Shown in pieces: positions 8,385-18,431 of a DNA stretch of 64,000 nt. The stretch is taken from the NCBI RefSeq assembly GCF_900240245.1, contig NZ_OESQ01000001.1, forward strand, positions 1,110,712-1,174,711, written 5' to 3'. The position numbers were made by a program, and so were the translations under genes. Origin of the DNA: Lachnoclostridium edouardi (lineage in GTDB: Bacteria; Bacillota; Clostridia; Lachnospirales; Lachnospiraceae). The notes beneath the pieces were generated by a model. That model saw nothing but the letters and a program-made list of their open reading frames with translations, had not been told where the DNA came from and made no database searches. Position 1 is the first letter of the stretch. Every line of letters starts with the position of its first letter.

Positions 8385-9425
8385 TTAGTTGTGCACGGCG
8401 CTTCTTAAAATTCCTCTGCTGATTCTTCTCACCTTATCAGTGCACTGATAGCTGGTATCTTCATACAGAATACTGTGCAGCTTTTCTACATTTTTCTCCA
8501 GAGTATTGGGAACCAGAACATTCCCCTTTTTCCCCAATAAGGCCTCCTGGTACTGGAAAGGAAATACCTGACTTTCTACAATATTAAAATGGTCTGCCTT
8601 TTTTCCCATATCCGCCAGCTGCTGCGGGCTGATAGTCGTCTCAATTTGAGGCAGTACTGTCTCTAAAATCTGATTTATCGCCGGCCAGCCGGCCTCCTTC
8701 ATTTTATCTAAAGTCAAAGAAATCACTTTCCTTTGACGCTCTGTTCTTTTTAAATCATTATCCATTAAACGCAGCCTGCAGTAGGCCACTGCCTGAACTC
8801 CGTCCAGATGATTCCACCCTCCTTTCTTTAAATGGTTAGAGCCAATTCCCGTAGTTTTAACAGTTTCTGTAATAAAACTGTTGAGATAGTAAAATTCTTC
8901 ATCTGTTATTTCCAGATCAATACCGCCTAAAATATTAATAGTCTGCGCAACTGCTTTCCAGTTACAGGCAATAAAGTCGTCAATCTGCAGATCCATATTC
9001 TGATTCAAGTCAGAAACCATTTGAACAGGACCGCCTTTAAAATAAGACTGGGTTACTTTGTGGAACGCTGCCTCCCCGCTTCCGCCCATAACATATAAGT
9101 CTCTGGCCACAGATACTAATCGTACTTCCCCGCTTTCTCTTTCAATAGTGCACAAAATAATAGTATCTGAGTTTGCAGGGTCATCTGTCATATCTTCTCT
9201 TCTGCTGTCTGTGCCAAATAAAGCAACAGTCCAATAATCCTTCAGCTTTTTGCTTGTTTCTTCATTTAAATTTGTGTTTATCATAGCAGCCTCAGTTTCA
9301 GGGCCTGTATACATGTGTATCATCCCCGCCATTCTGGTTACATACAGCAAACCAGAACAAACTAAAAACATGCAGAAGGACAAAAACAAAAGTCCTGCTT
9401 TTTTCAATTTTTCATTTCTCTTCAT
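8385..9425 (-). CDS. LytR-CpsA-Psr (LCP) family protein
   Basis: A 346-residue LCP protein: one N-terminal transmembrane anchor (about residues 10-30) and an extracellular LCP domain. The domain shows ALFGTDSRRED, NSDTIILCTIE, SVARDLYV and AYCRLRLMDNDLKRTERQRKV, which contain the arginines and aspartates that hold the polyprenyl-pyrophosphate substrate. Such enzymes attach teichoic acids or capsular glycans to peptidoglycan. It is followed within 14 bases by the LytTR regulator and kinase genes, so envelope attachment and signalling may be co-expressed. The C-terminal 80 residues beyond the domain are not distinctive. Confidence 0.9.
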   Translation of the reverse strand: MKRNEKLKKAGLLFLSFCMFLVCSGLLYVTRMAGMIHMYTGPETEAAMINTNLNEETSKKLKDYWTVALFGTDSRREDMTDDPANSDTIILCTIERESGEVRLVSVARDLYVMGGSGEAAFHKVTQSYFKGGPVQMVSDLNQNMDLQIDDFIACNWKAVAQTINILGGIDLEITDEEFYYLNSFITETVKTTGIGSNHLKKGGWNHLDGVQAVAYCRLRLMDNDLKRTERQRKVISLTLDKMKEAGWPAINQILETVLPQIETTISPQQLADMGKKADHFNIVESQVFPFQYQEALLGKKGNVLVPNTLEKNVEKLHSILYEDTSYQCTDKVRRISRGILRSAVHN

Positions 9426-9518
9426 CTGTTTATCCTGCCTTTCAATAATGATGACTTTAGTATACAGCCTGTTCTCTCATAAAAATCCTTTTGTCCCTGA
9501 AAGGCATGTTTTCTGACT

Positions 9519-9857
9519 TTAAAAATGATGGTAGCGTTTCCTTGCCCTGATAATCATTACCACTGCAAACACAACTGCAATACTCAGGCTTAAATAGCCC
9601 ATATAAATTAAGTCCTGCTTTTGAAAAATGGCAAATAAAATCCTGAAAAAACCTGCGCAGAAAACCCCTAGTCCCCATAAGGCCACCGCCTTTCCCATCT
9701 GCTGCGTATATTCCTCTACATCCTCACGATTTACCTGAGACCGGAAAACCTTTTGTATTAAATTAATATTTTTCTTCAGCCATATATTCATTCCCGGAAC
9801 CATGATTAAAATTCCTATGATTCCTATAACAATTCCTGAAAACAGTATATTTCCCAT
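9519..9857 (-). CDS. Small three-helix membrane protein, DUF3784-like
   Basis: 112 residues with three predicted membrane segments (about 5-20, 55-75 and 82-103), separated by a charged cytoplasmic stretch and ending in a basic tail RARKRYHHF. Size and layout resemble DUF3784 proteins of Firmicutes, but I am not certain of the family. The start has GGAGG upstream and the gene has its own promoter. It is separated by 93 bases from the LCP gene downstream. Function unknown. Confidence 0.65.
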   Translation of the reverse strand: MGNILFSGIVIGIIGILIMVPGMNIWLKKNINLIQKVFRSQVNREDVEEYTQQMGKAVALWGLGVFCAGFFRILFAIFQKQDLIYMGYLSLSIAVVFAVVMIIRARKRYHHF

Positions 9858-9894
9858 GATTTACCTCCTGCGGACAATCTTTATATTCTTTCTT

Positions 9895-9923
9895 AGTTTA
9901 CTCTAAAATACAAGTAAATTCAA
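9895..9923 (-). promoter_or_regulatory. Sigma-A promoter of the small membrane protein gene
   Basis: On the minus strand TTGAAT, 17 bases, TAAACT. The predicted start near 9888 leaves a short leader carrying GGAGG before the ATG at 9857. Confidence 0.5.
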
Positions 9924-10024
9924 ACATATTTCCATTCCTCTTTTCTCTGTAAATTAACTGGACTTTTATTCTATAAAAATTGATGAAATTATCAGATTTT
10001 ATATACTTTATCAAATAACTATGA

Positions 10025-10030
10025 TATACT
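10025..10030 (+). promoter_or_regulatory. Possible extended -10 for the Bax-inhibitor-1 gene
   Basis: TGATATACT reads as an extended -10 (TGn followed by TATACT) 36 bases before the ATG at 10066. No convincing -35 is visible at 16-18 bases, so this is tentative. Confidence 0.35.
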
Positions 10031-10065
10031 GAATGTGGTTTATTTCATTTTAAGGAGGAGATTCT

Positions 10066-10773
10066 ATGGATTTTAATTCTCAACAATATTATCAATCTGC
10101 CAGTTTAGGGACAGAGTCCCTGGGTCGCTACACTGCTAAAACCTTTGGCTGGATGTTTTCAGGTCTTTTGACCACATTTATTATTTCCATTGCCACATAC
10201 ATTTCAGGCGCGTTTATGCTGGTGTTCACTATTCCTTATGCATACCTGATTTTAGCAGGCTTAGAGCTGGCTGTAGTAGTGTATCTCAGCGCCAGAATCG
10301 AAAAGCTTTCCGTAGGCGGCGCCAGAGCGTTATTCTTTGCATACGCTGTTTTAAACGGTATTGTATTTTCTTCTTTGTTTTTAGTTTACCAGGTTACTGT
10401 TCTCATTTGGGTATTTGCAGCCACCTCCCTGTTTTTCGGAATTATGGCTGTTTTAGGCTACACGACAAATGCTGATTTCAGCAGGCTCCGCCCATTTATG
10501 ACAGCAGGTCTTATTTTCCTTGTAGTGTTCTGGCTGTTAGCTATGTTCATTGATTTAGGGCAGTTTGAGACTATTATGTGTACCTTTGGCATTTTCCTGT
10601 TCCTGGTATTCACAGCTTATGACACTCAGAAAATCCGCGCATACCACGCATATTACAGCGGAAGAGCAGATATGGCGGCTAAGGCATCTATTTTCTCAGC
10701 GCTTCAGCTGTACTTAGACTTTATTAACCTGTTCTTATATCTGCTTAGATTTTTAGGCAAGAAAAATAACTAA
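10066..10773 (+). CDS. Bax inhibitor-1 / YccA family membrane protein
   Basis: 235 residues with about seven hydrophobic membrane helices and the family's C-terminal pattern FTAYDTQKIRAYH followed by ALQLYLDFINLFLYLLRFLG. That aspartate-bearing region forms the pH-sensing latch in characterised calcium-leak homologues such as B. subtilis YetJ. The ATG follows AAGGAGGAG at ideal spacing. It is a single-gene unit ending in a strong terminator. Family assignment is firm; calcium leak is inferred from homologues only. Confidence 0.92.
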   Translation: MDFNSQQYYQSASLGTESLGRYTAKTFGWMFSGLLTTFIISIATYISGAFMLVFTIPYAYLILAGLELAVVVYLSARIEKLSVGGARALFFAYAVLNGIVFSSLFLVYQVTVLIWVFAATSLFFGIMAVLGYTTNADFSRLRPFMTAGLIFLVVFWLLAMFIDLGQFETIMCTFGIFLFLVFTAYDTQKIRAYHAYYSGRADMAAKASIFSALQLYLDFINLFLYLLRFLGKKNN

Positions 10774-10800
10774 ATACTTAACAAAAAAAATCTTGATTGC

Positions 10801-10845
10801 AAAAAGGCCGCCGGCGCTGTGAACTTACAGCATCGGCGGCCTTTT
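10801..10845. terminator. Bidirectional terminator between the BI-1 gene and argH
   Basis: AAAAAGGCCGCCG (10801-10813) and CGGCGGCCTTTT (10834-10845) form a GC-rich stem. A and T runs on its outer flanks serve the plus-strand gene and the convergent argH operon. Confidence 0.92.
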
Positions 10846-10849
10846 CATC

Positions 10850-12232
10850 TTATGCCTGCTCTTCTTCCATTCTCTTTTTATAAATTTCCACTACTTTTTT
10901 CATGGCCTCCCGGCCGGGAGCTCCTATAGTATTTCTCTTCTCCACACATGTTTTCATGCTGATGGCCTCAAAAACATCCTGGTCAAAAACAGGGCTTTCT
11001 TCTTTAAACTCCTCTAAAGTCAGATCATCTAAGGCACAGTCTTTAGCAATACATTTTAATACGAGACGGCCTGATACTCCGTGAGCATCCCTGAAAGGCA
11101 CTCCCTTATTTACAAGATAATCAGCTACATCTGTAGCATTGGTAAATCCGTTTTTAGCGCTGGTCTCCATTACATCCTTTCTGAAGCCCATAGTAGATAC
11201 CATGCCGGTAAACAGAGAAACGCAGCCCTTTACCGTGTCAATGGCGTCAAAGGTCAGCTCCTTATCTTCCTGCATGTCCTTATTATAGGCTAAAGGCAGG
11301 CCCTTCATAGCAGTTAAAAGAGACATTAAGGCTCCGTACACTCTTCCTGTTTTGCCTCTGATTAACTCTGCAATATCAGGATTCTTCTTCTGAGGCATAA
11401 TGCTGCTGCCTGTGCTGTAGGAATCGTCCAGCTCTACAAACCGGTACTCATTAGTATTCCAAATAATAATCTCCTCGCAGAAGCGGCTTAAATGCATGGA
11501 AATAATAGAAAGAGCCGCCAAAAACTCAATTAAATAATCTCTGTCTGACACAGAATCCATGCTGTTTAATGTAGGGCCGTAAAATCCCAGCAGCTTAGCT
11601 GTGTATTCCCTGTCTAAAGGATAAGTTGTGCCAGCCAGGGCTCCTGCTCCTAAAGGGCAATAATTCAGCCTTTCCTTAATATCATGGAGTCTTTGCCTGT
11701 CTCTTGTAAACATTTCAAAGTAAGCTCCAATATGGTGAGCCAAAGTAATAGGCTGGGCTTTTTGTAAATGAGTAAATCCAGGCATAAAGGTGTCTAAATT
11801 GTTTTCCATAATTGTTAAAAGCTCTTTTAACAGATCTTTCAAAAGGTGAGAGAGCTCCTGTATTTCATCCCTTGTGTACAGCTTCATGTCTAAAGCCACC
11901 TGGTCATTTCTGCTTCTTCCTGTGTGCAGTCTTTTTCCTGCTTCCCCGATTCTCTCAGTTAAATTCGCCTCCACAAAGGAATGGATATCCTCGTGCTCCG
12001 GTGTAAATTCCAGACGGCCCTCTTCAATATCCTTTCTGATTCCCTTTAACCCCTGGATAATTTTGTCCCTGTCATCTTCAGACAAGATTCCCTGTTTTGC
12101 CAACATTGTTACATGGGCAATGCTGCCTTCAATATCCTGATGATAAAACTTTCTGTCAAAGGACAGGGATTCATTAAAATTGTGCACCAGCTGATTTGTT
12201 TCCTTAGTAAAGCGTCCGCCCCATAATTTCAT
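10850..12232 (-). CDS. argH: Argininosuccinate lyase
   Basis: Splits argininosuccinate to arginine and fumarate. The 460-residue protein belongs to the fumarase/aspartase superfamily: it starts [13 protein letters not shown] and carries HTGRSRNDQ and the catalytic-serine loop [20 protein letters not shown] precedes the ATG at 12232. It is not beside argG but is the last gene of an apparent envelope operon, four bases after the yfhO stop codon. A start site inside yfhO cannot be excluded. Length is normal. Confidence 0.97.
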   Translation of the reverse strand: MKLWGGRFTKETNQLVHNFNESLSFDRKFYHQDIEGSIAHVTMLAKQGILSEDDRDKIIQGLKGIRKDIEEGRLEFTPEHEDIHSFVEANLTERIGEAGKRLHTGRSRNDQVALDMKLYTRDEIQELSHLLKDLLKELLTIMENNLDTFMPGFTHLQKAQPITLAHHIGAYFEMFTRDRQRLHDIKERLNYCPLGAGALAGTTYPLDREYTAKLLGFYGPTLNSMDSVSDRDYLIEFLAALSIISMHLSRFCEEIIIWNTNEYRFVELDDSYSTGSSIMPQKKNPDIAELIRGKTGRVYGALMSLLTAMKGLPLAYNKDMQEDKELTFDAIDTVKGCVSLFTGMVSTMGFRKDVMETSAKNGFTNATDVADYLVNKGVPFRDAHGVSGRLVLKCIAKDCALDDLTLEEFKEESPVFDQDVFEAISMKTCVEKRNTIGAPGREAMKKVVEIYKKRMEEEQA

Positions 12233-12236
12233 ATTC

Positions 12237-14972
12237 TTATCTCTCCTCTTCTGATTCTGATAATTTTTTCTTTTTCCTGTAAGCCGCCTGCTTTTCTGCT
12301 GCCATAAAAACTAAAAACAGTCCCAGACTGACCGCTGATATTAAGCCGCCCGTTCTTAATCCTACAGGCTCGTATTCCATCTGGATTTTATGCAGCCCCG
12401 CTGTCAGATTTACACTTAAAAATGTATCTAATATTTTCTCTGTTTCTGCAGGCTCTCCGTCCACTGTTACCTTCCAGCCTAAATCATAGGGAATAGAGGT
12501 AAACAATTTGCCTGCCTCCTGCATATCTACAGTGCCTAATAAGGAGGTATCTGTCCATTCAGTCAGATTCCACGGAGACTGATTTAATTTCCCGTAAACC
12601 TCCTCCAATCCCTTCTCAGAGAAACGGTAAACCCCTGCGTTTATTGTCTGGCCTTCCGGCTCCTGGACAGTCAAGGTAACTGTTTCCCCAGCTCTTAAAT
12701 AACCTAATTCCAGCAAATATCCTCTTTTTACATTATCAAAGGTCTTTGCATTAATCCCGGCTTCCGCCCGAACCTGATCTACCTGCTTATTTTCCACATA
12801 CACATAGTAATCGCCGTCTATTGCTGTGGTAAAAGTGTAAGTACTTCCAGATTCCTCTCCCCATATCTGCTCTAAAACAGGGGAAGCTCCCGTCATATAA
12901 CACAAATCGTTCTGAACTCCCACAGGATTGCCTAATTCTGTCTGCCAGTTAGTGTCAAAATCTCCAGGCACTCCAAAACCTAAAGGCAGAGTATATGCTT
13001 TTTCGTAAAGCCATGTGTCCCCCTCCAGATCTGTTAAGGTCAGCAAAGGATTATTTGCCTCCTCCTCAGAATAAATTCCATATTTAACAGAAAATAGTGA
13101 GTCGACTAAAGGTGTGCTGCCGGTAATACTATAGGAGTTTGTGGAAGCCTCGCACCCCAGCTTTTTAAATAATGCCGTCAAATCTGCGTTGGCAGTTGAG
13201 GAAAACAAAGAAACTGAAGGAAAATTCATCCATGCCCCGTCGTTTTTTGTCTTTCTCTTTACCTTCTCCATTCTGTAAAACGGAGCAGATGGAGAAAGCC
13301 TTTCCACTAAAGCTATTACGTCCTGATTATCTTCTGTGTACGCAGTTCTGCTGGTAGTAGTAACGCTTGTAATCGTAGTATTTACAGCAGCCTCCACAGA
13401 CACCAGCCCCAGAGCTAAAAGCACCACCAGATTTTTATTGGCCCTGCCCTTTTTCCATAAATAAATAACTCCTGCATACAAGGCCAGAATTAAAATAGCT
13501 CCGTAAAATATAGCAAAACGAAATTCCGTGTTTTCTGTTAAATCCCCCGCCATCTCCTCTGCCAGCAAAATAAATGCAACGGCTCCCCAGAAAGCAGCCG
13601 CCCCGTGCTTCCATGGAATACTGTCTAAATTCTCATAGGCCCTGAAGCATACTACTAGCATCAACGCAATGTATATAAAGGACTGGCGGCATGGCAGGCT
13701 ATTTGGGTAATGAAAACCATGCCATATAAAATTCAGCACATTAATGGAAAAGCTGGCGTAAAAGAATAACAGTAAACCGCAGTATACTGCCTTTTCCTTT
13801 ACAGATATTTTCCTGCAGCACAGATACAAAAGGAAAAACATAAGCACCGCCACGCCGCAGTAAATATTAGGCCAGTGATCTAAGCCAATTTCCACCTGCA
13901 CATTGCCAATATGTCTGGCAATCATATCAAATATAGAAAAATAGGACTGAAATGTTTTAGGGAAATTAAATTCTCCTGAAGCCGTAGCCTGAAGGGCGCA
14001 GATTTCAGGAAGCAGCACACCGGCGGCCAGCCCTCCCGCCAAAAGAGAATATACAGAGAAATGTATGATATTTACTGCATAATCCCTCCATTTTTTTCTG
14101 TTTTCCAAAATCAGAAGGGCCCCAAAATACAGCACCATGAAAATACAAATCATTATAGAAATATAATAATTTGATAAAATACAAGCTGCCAGCGAAATGC
14201 AGTAAAGACCGCATTTTTTCTCCTTTACCAGCCTTTCTAGGCCTAACATTACTATGGGAAATAAAATAATACAGTCCAGCCACATAATGTTCCAGCTGTA
14301 GGCGGCCATGTACCCGGACAGTCCATAAAAAATGCCAAAATAGCCGATTCCAAAGCCGCCGCCAAATCGTTTTTTTAAATAATAGGCAAAGGACAAACCT
14401 GCCAGGCCGATTTTCACAACAATGGAATATGTCATAAATTCAATAATCAGGCCCTTGGGGCAAAAGAAAATCAGCCAATTAAGGGGACTGGCCAGATAGT
14501 AGGCAAACAGGGCGGAAAAATTAACTCCCATTCCCACATCCCAGCTGTACAGCAGGCTGCCTCCCATTCTCAGTTTATACTGAAATTCAGAAAAAAACGG
14601 AGCATACTGGTGGTACATATCCGTTCTTAAAAAGCTTTCTTCTCCAAAGGGAAAAATCTCTCTCTGAATAAATATAATAATCATTACTGCAATAGGAATC
14701 CAAAAAGCCGCCGCCAAGCCATCGGCTGAGGAAAACAGAAGTCGTCCTCTGTTCTTTGGCTTTTTTTCTTCCCTTCCCAGATCTTCATTTAGATCTAAGG
14801 ACTCTAAATCTAATTCCTGAAAATCCCCGTCTCCCACATCCTCCTCTTCCATAACAGGATCTGGCTCAAAAGGCATAGGCTCTCTCATGGGAATGCTTTG
14901 ATCTTTTTCTGACATCATATTCAATATATCCTCTAATTCTTTAGAAACCTGGTTAATTTCTTCCTGTTTCAT
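12237..14972 (-). CDS. yfhO: YfhO-family polytopic membrane glycosyltransferase-like protein
   Basis: About 911 residues. An acidic cytoplasmic N-terminal extension of about 75 residues precedes a large membrane domain of a dozen or more helices. The first outer loop, [24 protein letters not shown] in homologues' position, carries the DMYHQYAP pattern of YfhO. A soluble C-terminal domain (about 540-890) and a final helix follow. YfhO proteins belong to the GT-C fold and in Bacillus help glycosylate lipoteichoic acid with a GtrA-type protein and CsbB. I chose the ATG at 14972 (MKQEEINQ) because AAAGGGG is eight bases upstream. It overlaps gtrA by about 20 bases, which supports joint function. 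Confidence 0.85.
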   Translation of the reverse strand: MKQEEINQVSKELEDILNMMSEKDQSIPMREPMPFEPDPVMEEEDVGDGDFQELDLESLDLNEDLGREEKKPKNRGRLLFSSADGLAAAFWIPIAVMIIIFIQREIFPFGEESFLRTDMYHQYAPFFSEFQYKLRMGGSLLYSWDVGMGVNFSALFAYYLASPLNWLIFFCPKGLIIEFMTYSIVVKIGLAGLSFAYYLKKRFGGGFGIGYFGIFYGLSGYMAAYSWNIMWLDCIILFPIVMLGLERLVKEKKCGLYCISLAACILSNYYISIMICIFMVLYFGALLILENRKKWRDYAVNIIHFSVYSLLAGGLAAGVLLPEICALQATASGEFNFPKTFQSYFSIFDMIARHIGNVQVEIGLDHWPNIYCGVAVLMFFLLYLCCRKISVKEKAVYCGLLLFFYASFSINVLNFIWHGFHYPNSLPCRQSFIYIALMLVVCFRAYENLDSIPWKHGAAAFWGAVAFILLAEEMAGDLTENTEFRFAIFYGAILILALYAGVIYLWKKGRANKNLVVLLALGLVSVEAAVNTTITSVTTTSRTAYTEDNQDVIALVERLSPSAPFYRMEKVKRKTKNDGAWMNFPSVSLFSSTANADLTALFKKLGCEASTNSYSITGSTPLVDSLFSVKYGIYSEEEANNPLLTLTDLEGDTWLYEKAYTLPLGFGVPGDFDTNWQTELGNPVGVQNDLCYMTGASPVLEQIWGEESGSTYTFTTAIDGDYYVYVENKQVDQVRAEAGINAKTFDNVKRGYLLELGYLRAGETVTLTVQEPEGQTINAGVYRFSEKGLEEVYGKLNQSPWNLTEWTDTSLLGTVDMQEAGKLFTSIPYDLGWKVTVDGEPAETEKILDTFLSVNLTAGLHKIQMEYEPVGLRTGGLISAVSLGLFLVFMAAEKQAAYRKKKKLSESEEER

Positions 14973-15402
14973 TTCCATTCCCCTTTGAAGGCTTGTCCTT
15001 AAAAATAAACCATTTGCTGAACAAATAATTGGCAACCAGAGAAATAGCAGACACAACCACCTTGCAGATCATATCCTGAGTAATTCCAAGTCCGTCTACC
15101 ATAAATACCATGGCAAAATATGTAAAAACTGCCGTGGCAATTCTGCAGGTAAAAAACGAGGTTATTTCTTTAATTAAATGGGCAACAGCAAATTCAAAAT
15201 TGCGGAACACAAATAACTTGTTTGTCACATATGCAAATAAAATGGCCGCCGCCTGGCAGCAAATAGTGGCCAGCCTGTAGTCCATGCCGCCCCACCGGAA
15301 AGCTGCGTAAGAAAACCAGTCTACTAAGGTAGTCAGCACTCCAAAAATCAAATAAGAAATTGTTTCTCTATTTAAGGTTTTATTTAATAACCTGCTTATC
15401 AT
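14953..15402 (-). CDS. GtrA-family membrane protein
   Basis: 149 residues with four hydrophobic helices. It carries GtrA family features: YLIFGVLTTLVDWFSY near the N-terminus and the C-terminal VANYLFSKWFIFKD. GtrA proteins are thought to translocate undecaprenyl-linked sugars or help membrane glycosyltransferases. The start at 15402 has AAGGAG eight bases upstream. Its stop codon lies inside yfhO, and this adjacency is typical of surface-polymer glycosylation modules. The third component, a CsbB/GtrB-type polyprenyl-phosphate glycosyltransferase, is not in the window. Confidence 0.88.
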   Translation of the reverse strand: MISRLLNKTLNRETISYLIFGVLTTLVDWFSYAAFRWGGMDYRLATICCQAAAILFAYVTNKLFVFRNFEFAVAHLIKEITSFFTCRIATAVFTYFAMVFMVDGLGITQDMICKVVVSAISLVANYLFSKWFIFKDKPSKGNGNETGRN

Positions 15403-15483
15403 GGAAATACTCCTTCTTGCAAATGTTTCAGGCACATATGGCTATATTTTATTATACAGTCTGTGAAAAGTAAAGCCCTGATC

Positions 15484-16494
15484 TTAGGGCAGTTCCTCCA
15501 AAAACTGTTCCGCTCCTTTGGAGGTATGAATTTTCCCGTCCTCTGTAATAAATACAGCATACACCTGGTCCAGGCTTTCCACCAGCTGCAGCGCCTTTTC
15601 AAGCCCCAGTGAAAAGCAGACTGTGCTGAGCCCGTCTCCGTCCACTGATTGTTCTGATACTATGGTAACGCTGGTCAGCCCGTTATTATAAGGGTATCCT
15701 GTCTTAGGATCTAAAATATGGTGATAATTTACCCCGTCCTTTACAAAATGGCGCTCATAAACTCCAGACGTAACCATAGATCTGTCGCTGATATCTAAAA
15801 CTCCTATTACCTGATCCTGCCCCTCAAAGGGCTTTCTAAGGCCAATGCGGAAGGGCTGTCCGTCCGGCTTTTCTCCCACGCATAAAACATTTCCTCCCAG
15901 ATTAATCACAGCGCTTTTTACATTTTCCTCCAGCAGATAATCTTTCAGCCTATCTGCAATATAGCCTTTTGCAATGGCTCCTAAGTCAATTCTGGTATCG
16001 TCAGACTGAAAAATCACCTGATTTCCCTCTACTTGAAGCTGCCTATAATCCACCTTTCTGGCCCCCTCCTCCAGGCTTCTCTCATCAGGCACCTGAGGAT
16101 TTTCTGCAGTAAAATCCCATTGACTGCTTAAAGGCTCTATTGTTATGTCAAAGGCTCCTTCTGAAAGTTTGCTGTAGTAAAGCCCTTTTTCTATTAGTTC
16201 AGCTGTCTCCTCCTGAACCTCCATGGCTCTTGTCCCCGGCTCTCTGTGATTCAGCCTGTAAATATCACTTCCCTCTATGGTTCTGCTAAGCATATTTTCA
16301 TATTCCCCGCACAATTTAAGGCAGCCCGTTAAAATATCCTGGTCCTCTGAATCATAAAGAGTAACAGTTACAAAGGTATTCAGCAGAAAGGCAGACTGGC
16401 TGATAGGCTCAATCTGTCTATTTTCTTTACAGCCAGTAAGGCAAACCGTCAAAGCTGCGCACACAGCTGCAGCCGCCAACGCAAATTTTTTCAT
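15484..16494 (-). CDS. apbE: FAD:protein FMN transferase (ApbE), lipoprotein
   Basis: Attaches FMN to threonine residues of exported or membrane flavoproteins such as RnfG/RnfD and NqrB/C. The 336-residue protein has a lipoprotein signal peptide ending LTVCLTGC, so it is anchored outside the membrane. It shows ApbE motifs DIRLDLGAIAKGYIAD-like (here RIDLGAIAKGYIAD), INLGGNV, and the metal and flavin region DGDGLSTVCFSLG. Its ATG overlaps the upstream EamA stop as ATGA. No target flavoprotein gene is in the window. Confidence 0.93.
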   Translation of the reverse strand: MKKFALAAAAVCAALTVCLTGCKENRQIEPISQSAFLLNTFVTVTLYDSEDQDILTGCLKLCGEYENMLSRTIEGSDIYRLNHREPGTRAMEVQEETAELIEKGLYYSKLSEGAFDITIEPLSSQWDFTAENPQVPDERSLEEGARKVDYRQLQVEGNQVIFQSDDTRIDLGAIAKGYIADRLKDYLLEENVKSAVINLGGNVLCVGEKPDGQPFRIGLRKPFEGQDQVIGVLDISDRSMVTSGVYERHFVKDGVNYHHILDPKTGYPYNNGLTSVTIVSEQSVDGDGLSTVCFSLGLEKALQLVESLDQVYAVFITEDGKIHTSKGAEQFLEELP

Positions 16495-17360
16495 CCAGCC
16501 ACTTTTTCCTTTCTATTATTATAGAGAAACATTAAAACGGCAGCTCCCACAATCACCACATATCCCACGCAGCTGTATTTGTCCGGAAGCTGGCCAAAAA
16601 ACATCCATCCCATAACTGCCGAGAATACAATCTGAGAATAATCATATACAGATATTTCTCTGGCAGGCGCATAAAAATATGCGGCTGTTATAGAAAACTG
16701 GCCTCCTGCAGCCGCTGTTCCTGCTAAAAGCAGGCTGGCAAGCTGCCAGGCGCTCATAGGATGATACTGTAAAATCAAATAAGGCAGAGTAATCACACAT
16801 GTAAAGGCTGAAAAGAAAAACACAATAAACGGGCCCTTCTCCCCTTTTTCTCCTAATAATCGAACCATTGTATAAGCCGCCCCGGCTCCTAAACCTCCCA
16901 TCAGTCCTATAATAGAAGGAAATAAATCCATATTTACAAACGTAGGCTTAATAATAAATAAGCTGCCTATAAACGCCGCTCCTACTGCCGCAGCCTGCAC
17001 AGGCTTTACTTTTTCCTTTAATATAAAGTAACTGAAGATAATGGCAAAAAACGGAGACATTTTATTCAACATGGAAGCATCTGCTAACAGCAATCTGTCA
17101 ATGGCATAGAAATTGCACAGCATCCCAATTGCTCCAAACACAGACCTTAGAATCAAATATTTCATGTTTCCTTTTATTCCTGAAAACCACATTCTGTCTT
17201 TTATAAGAATTACTGTTGCAAAAATAGCCGCCACAAAATTTCTGAAAAAACTTTTTTGTATAAAAGGCAAATCTCCTGCGCCTCTTACAAACACATTCAT
17301 CAGGGCAAAACAGAATGCGGAAATAATTATAAAAAAGATTCCTTTATGTTTTTTATTCAT
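16491..17360 (-). CDS. EamA/DMT-superfamily permease
   Basis: 289 residues with ten hydrophobic helices arranged as two EamA repeats; the second ends in QLPDKYSCVGYVVIVGAAVLM, the usual final two helices. Such proteins export or import small metabolites; the substrate is unknown. The ATG at 17360 is preceded by AGGAGGAA at seven bases. It is the first gene of the EamA-apbE run and is divergent from a LysR regulator gene 106 bases away, which makes it that regulator's likely target (inference). Confidence 0.85.
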   Translation of the reverse strand: MNKKHKGIFFIIISAFCFALMNVFVRGAGDLPFIQKSFFRNFVAAIFATVILIKDRMWFSGIKGNMKYLILRSVFGAIGMLCNFYAIDRLLLADASMLNKMSPFFAIIFSYFILKEKVKPVQAAAVGAAFIGSLFIIKPTFVNMDLFPSIIGLMGGLGAGAAYTMVRLLGEKGEKGPFIVFFFSAFTCVITLPYLILQYHPMSAWQLASLLLAGTAAAGGQFSITAAYFYAPAREISVYDYSQIVFSAVMGWMFFGQLPDKYSCVGYVVIVGAAVLMFLYNNRKEKVAG

Positions 17361-17401
17361 AGATTCCTCCTGAAAATTATTTCCTTTTTTGCAATACATA
17401 T

Positions 17402-17429
17402 TTGATTTTTATATGAAAAGTGTTATACT
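17402..17429 (+). promoter_or_regulatory. Promoter of the LysR gene at 17467
   Basis: TTGATT (17402-17407), 16 bases, TATACT (17424-17429), about 38 bases before the ATG. Confidence 0.45.
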
Positions 17430-17466
17430 TTATTTTAGTTATTGTATGCATGTGAGGAATAAATAT

Positions 17467-18345
17467 ATGAAAATCAAGCAATTATATACGTTTCAAGCTG
17501 TATGTGAAGAGGAAAGCATAACAAAAGCTGCCCAGCGCCTTCATACTACCCAGCCGGCGATTTCCCGCACCATTAACGAACTGGAGGAATTCTTAGGCGC
17601 CAGGCTGTTTGACCGCTCCTCCCGCAAGGTGGCGTTAAACGAGACAGGCCGCCTGTTTCTTTCTAAAGTAATCCCTTTGCTGGAGCTGTATGACGATTTG
17701 GAGCATACCTTTCAGGATTACGACAAAAAAACTCCTCTCCGCCTGGGAGTAACTCCTGTGATTGTCAACTCCTGCCTGCCGGGAATTCTGGAACGTTTTC
17801 AAGTAAGTAATTCTGATACTGATATTAAGGTTACAGTAGAACATGAAAAAGAGCTGGAACGGCTGCTGCTTCACCATGAACTAGACCTGATTCTCATGGA
17901 AGGCATACTGGAAAACGAAGCTATAGTAAAGGTTCCCGTGGCCTCTGAGCCTTTAGCTGTACTGGCGGCTCCCAACCACCCTCTTACTCAGCTTCCCTAT
18001 GCCACTGTTAACGAAATGGTGGAGTATCCTTTGCTGTTTCGCGAAACAGGCAGCTCCATCCGCCATATGATTGACAGCGCTTTGCTGTTTTACAGCGTTT
18101 CCGCCTCCCCTGTGTGGACCAGCGTCAGCTCCCACTCTCTTTTAGAAGGAGCCCGCCAGGGCTTTGGAATCACGATTCTGCCCCGCAGGCTGGCGCAAAA
18201 GGATCTGGATGCAGGTCTTTTAACAGAGATCCCAGTGGTGGATTTTAACCTTTCCTGCACCAATCATGTTATGTTTCTCCAGGATAAATATCAAACTCTT
18301 GCATTTCAGTCTTTAGTTAATGTTATTTTGTTTTCAGCAGGTTAA
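17467..18345 (+). CDS. LysR-family transcriptional regulator
   Basis: 292 residues. The N-terminal winged helix-turn-helix MKIKQLYTFQAVCEEESITKAAQRLHTTQPAIS is a textbook LysR DNA-binding region in its first 35 or so residues, followed by the linker helix and an effector domain from about residue 90. I used the ATG at 17467 because the HTH begins there and GAGGAA lies upstream; codons further upstream fall in the promoter. It diverges from the EamA permease gene and ends at a strong terminator. Its effector is unknown. Confidence 0.92.
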   Translation: MKIKQLYTFQAVCEEESITKAAQRLHTTQPAISRTINELEEFLGARLFDRSSRKVALNETGRLFLSKVIPLLELYDDLEHTFQDYDKKTPLRLGVTPVIVNSCLPGILERFQVSNSDTDIKVTVEHEKELERLLLHHELDLILMEGILENEAIVKVPVASEPLAVLAAPNHPLTQLPYATVNEMVEYPLLFRETGSSIRHMIDSALLFYSVSASPVWTSVSSHSLLEGARQGFGITILPRRLAQKDLDAGLLTEIPVVDFNLSCTNHVMFLQDKYQTLAFQSLVNVILFSAG

Positions 18346-18366
18346 AATAAATTAATGAAGAATAAC

Positions 18367-18427
18367 AAGTTCCCGGCAGACGGCTGATCCTGAATATTCA
18401 GGTCGCCCTTTGCCGGGAACTTTTTTT
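18367..18427. terminator. Terminator between the LysR gene and the aminotransferase gene
   Basis: AAGTTCCCGGCA (18367-18378) and TGCCGGGAACTT (18411-18422) form a perfect 12-bp stem followed by a T-run to 18427. It serves the LysR gene and possibly the convergent aminotransferase gene. Confidence 0.93.
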
Positions 18428-18431
18428 CTTC

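Noticed and set aside
9426..9518. AgrD-like peptide gene near the GHKL kinase
   Set aside because: The 93-base gap has no start codon with ribosome binding site followed by an amphipathic leader and acidic tail.
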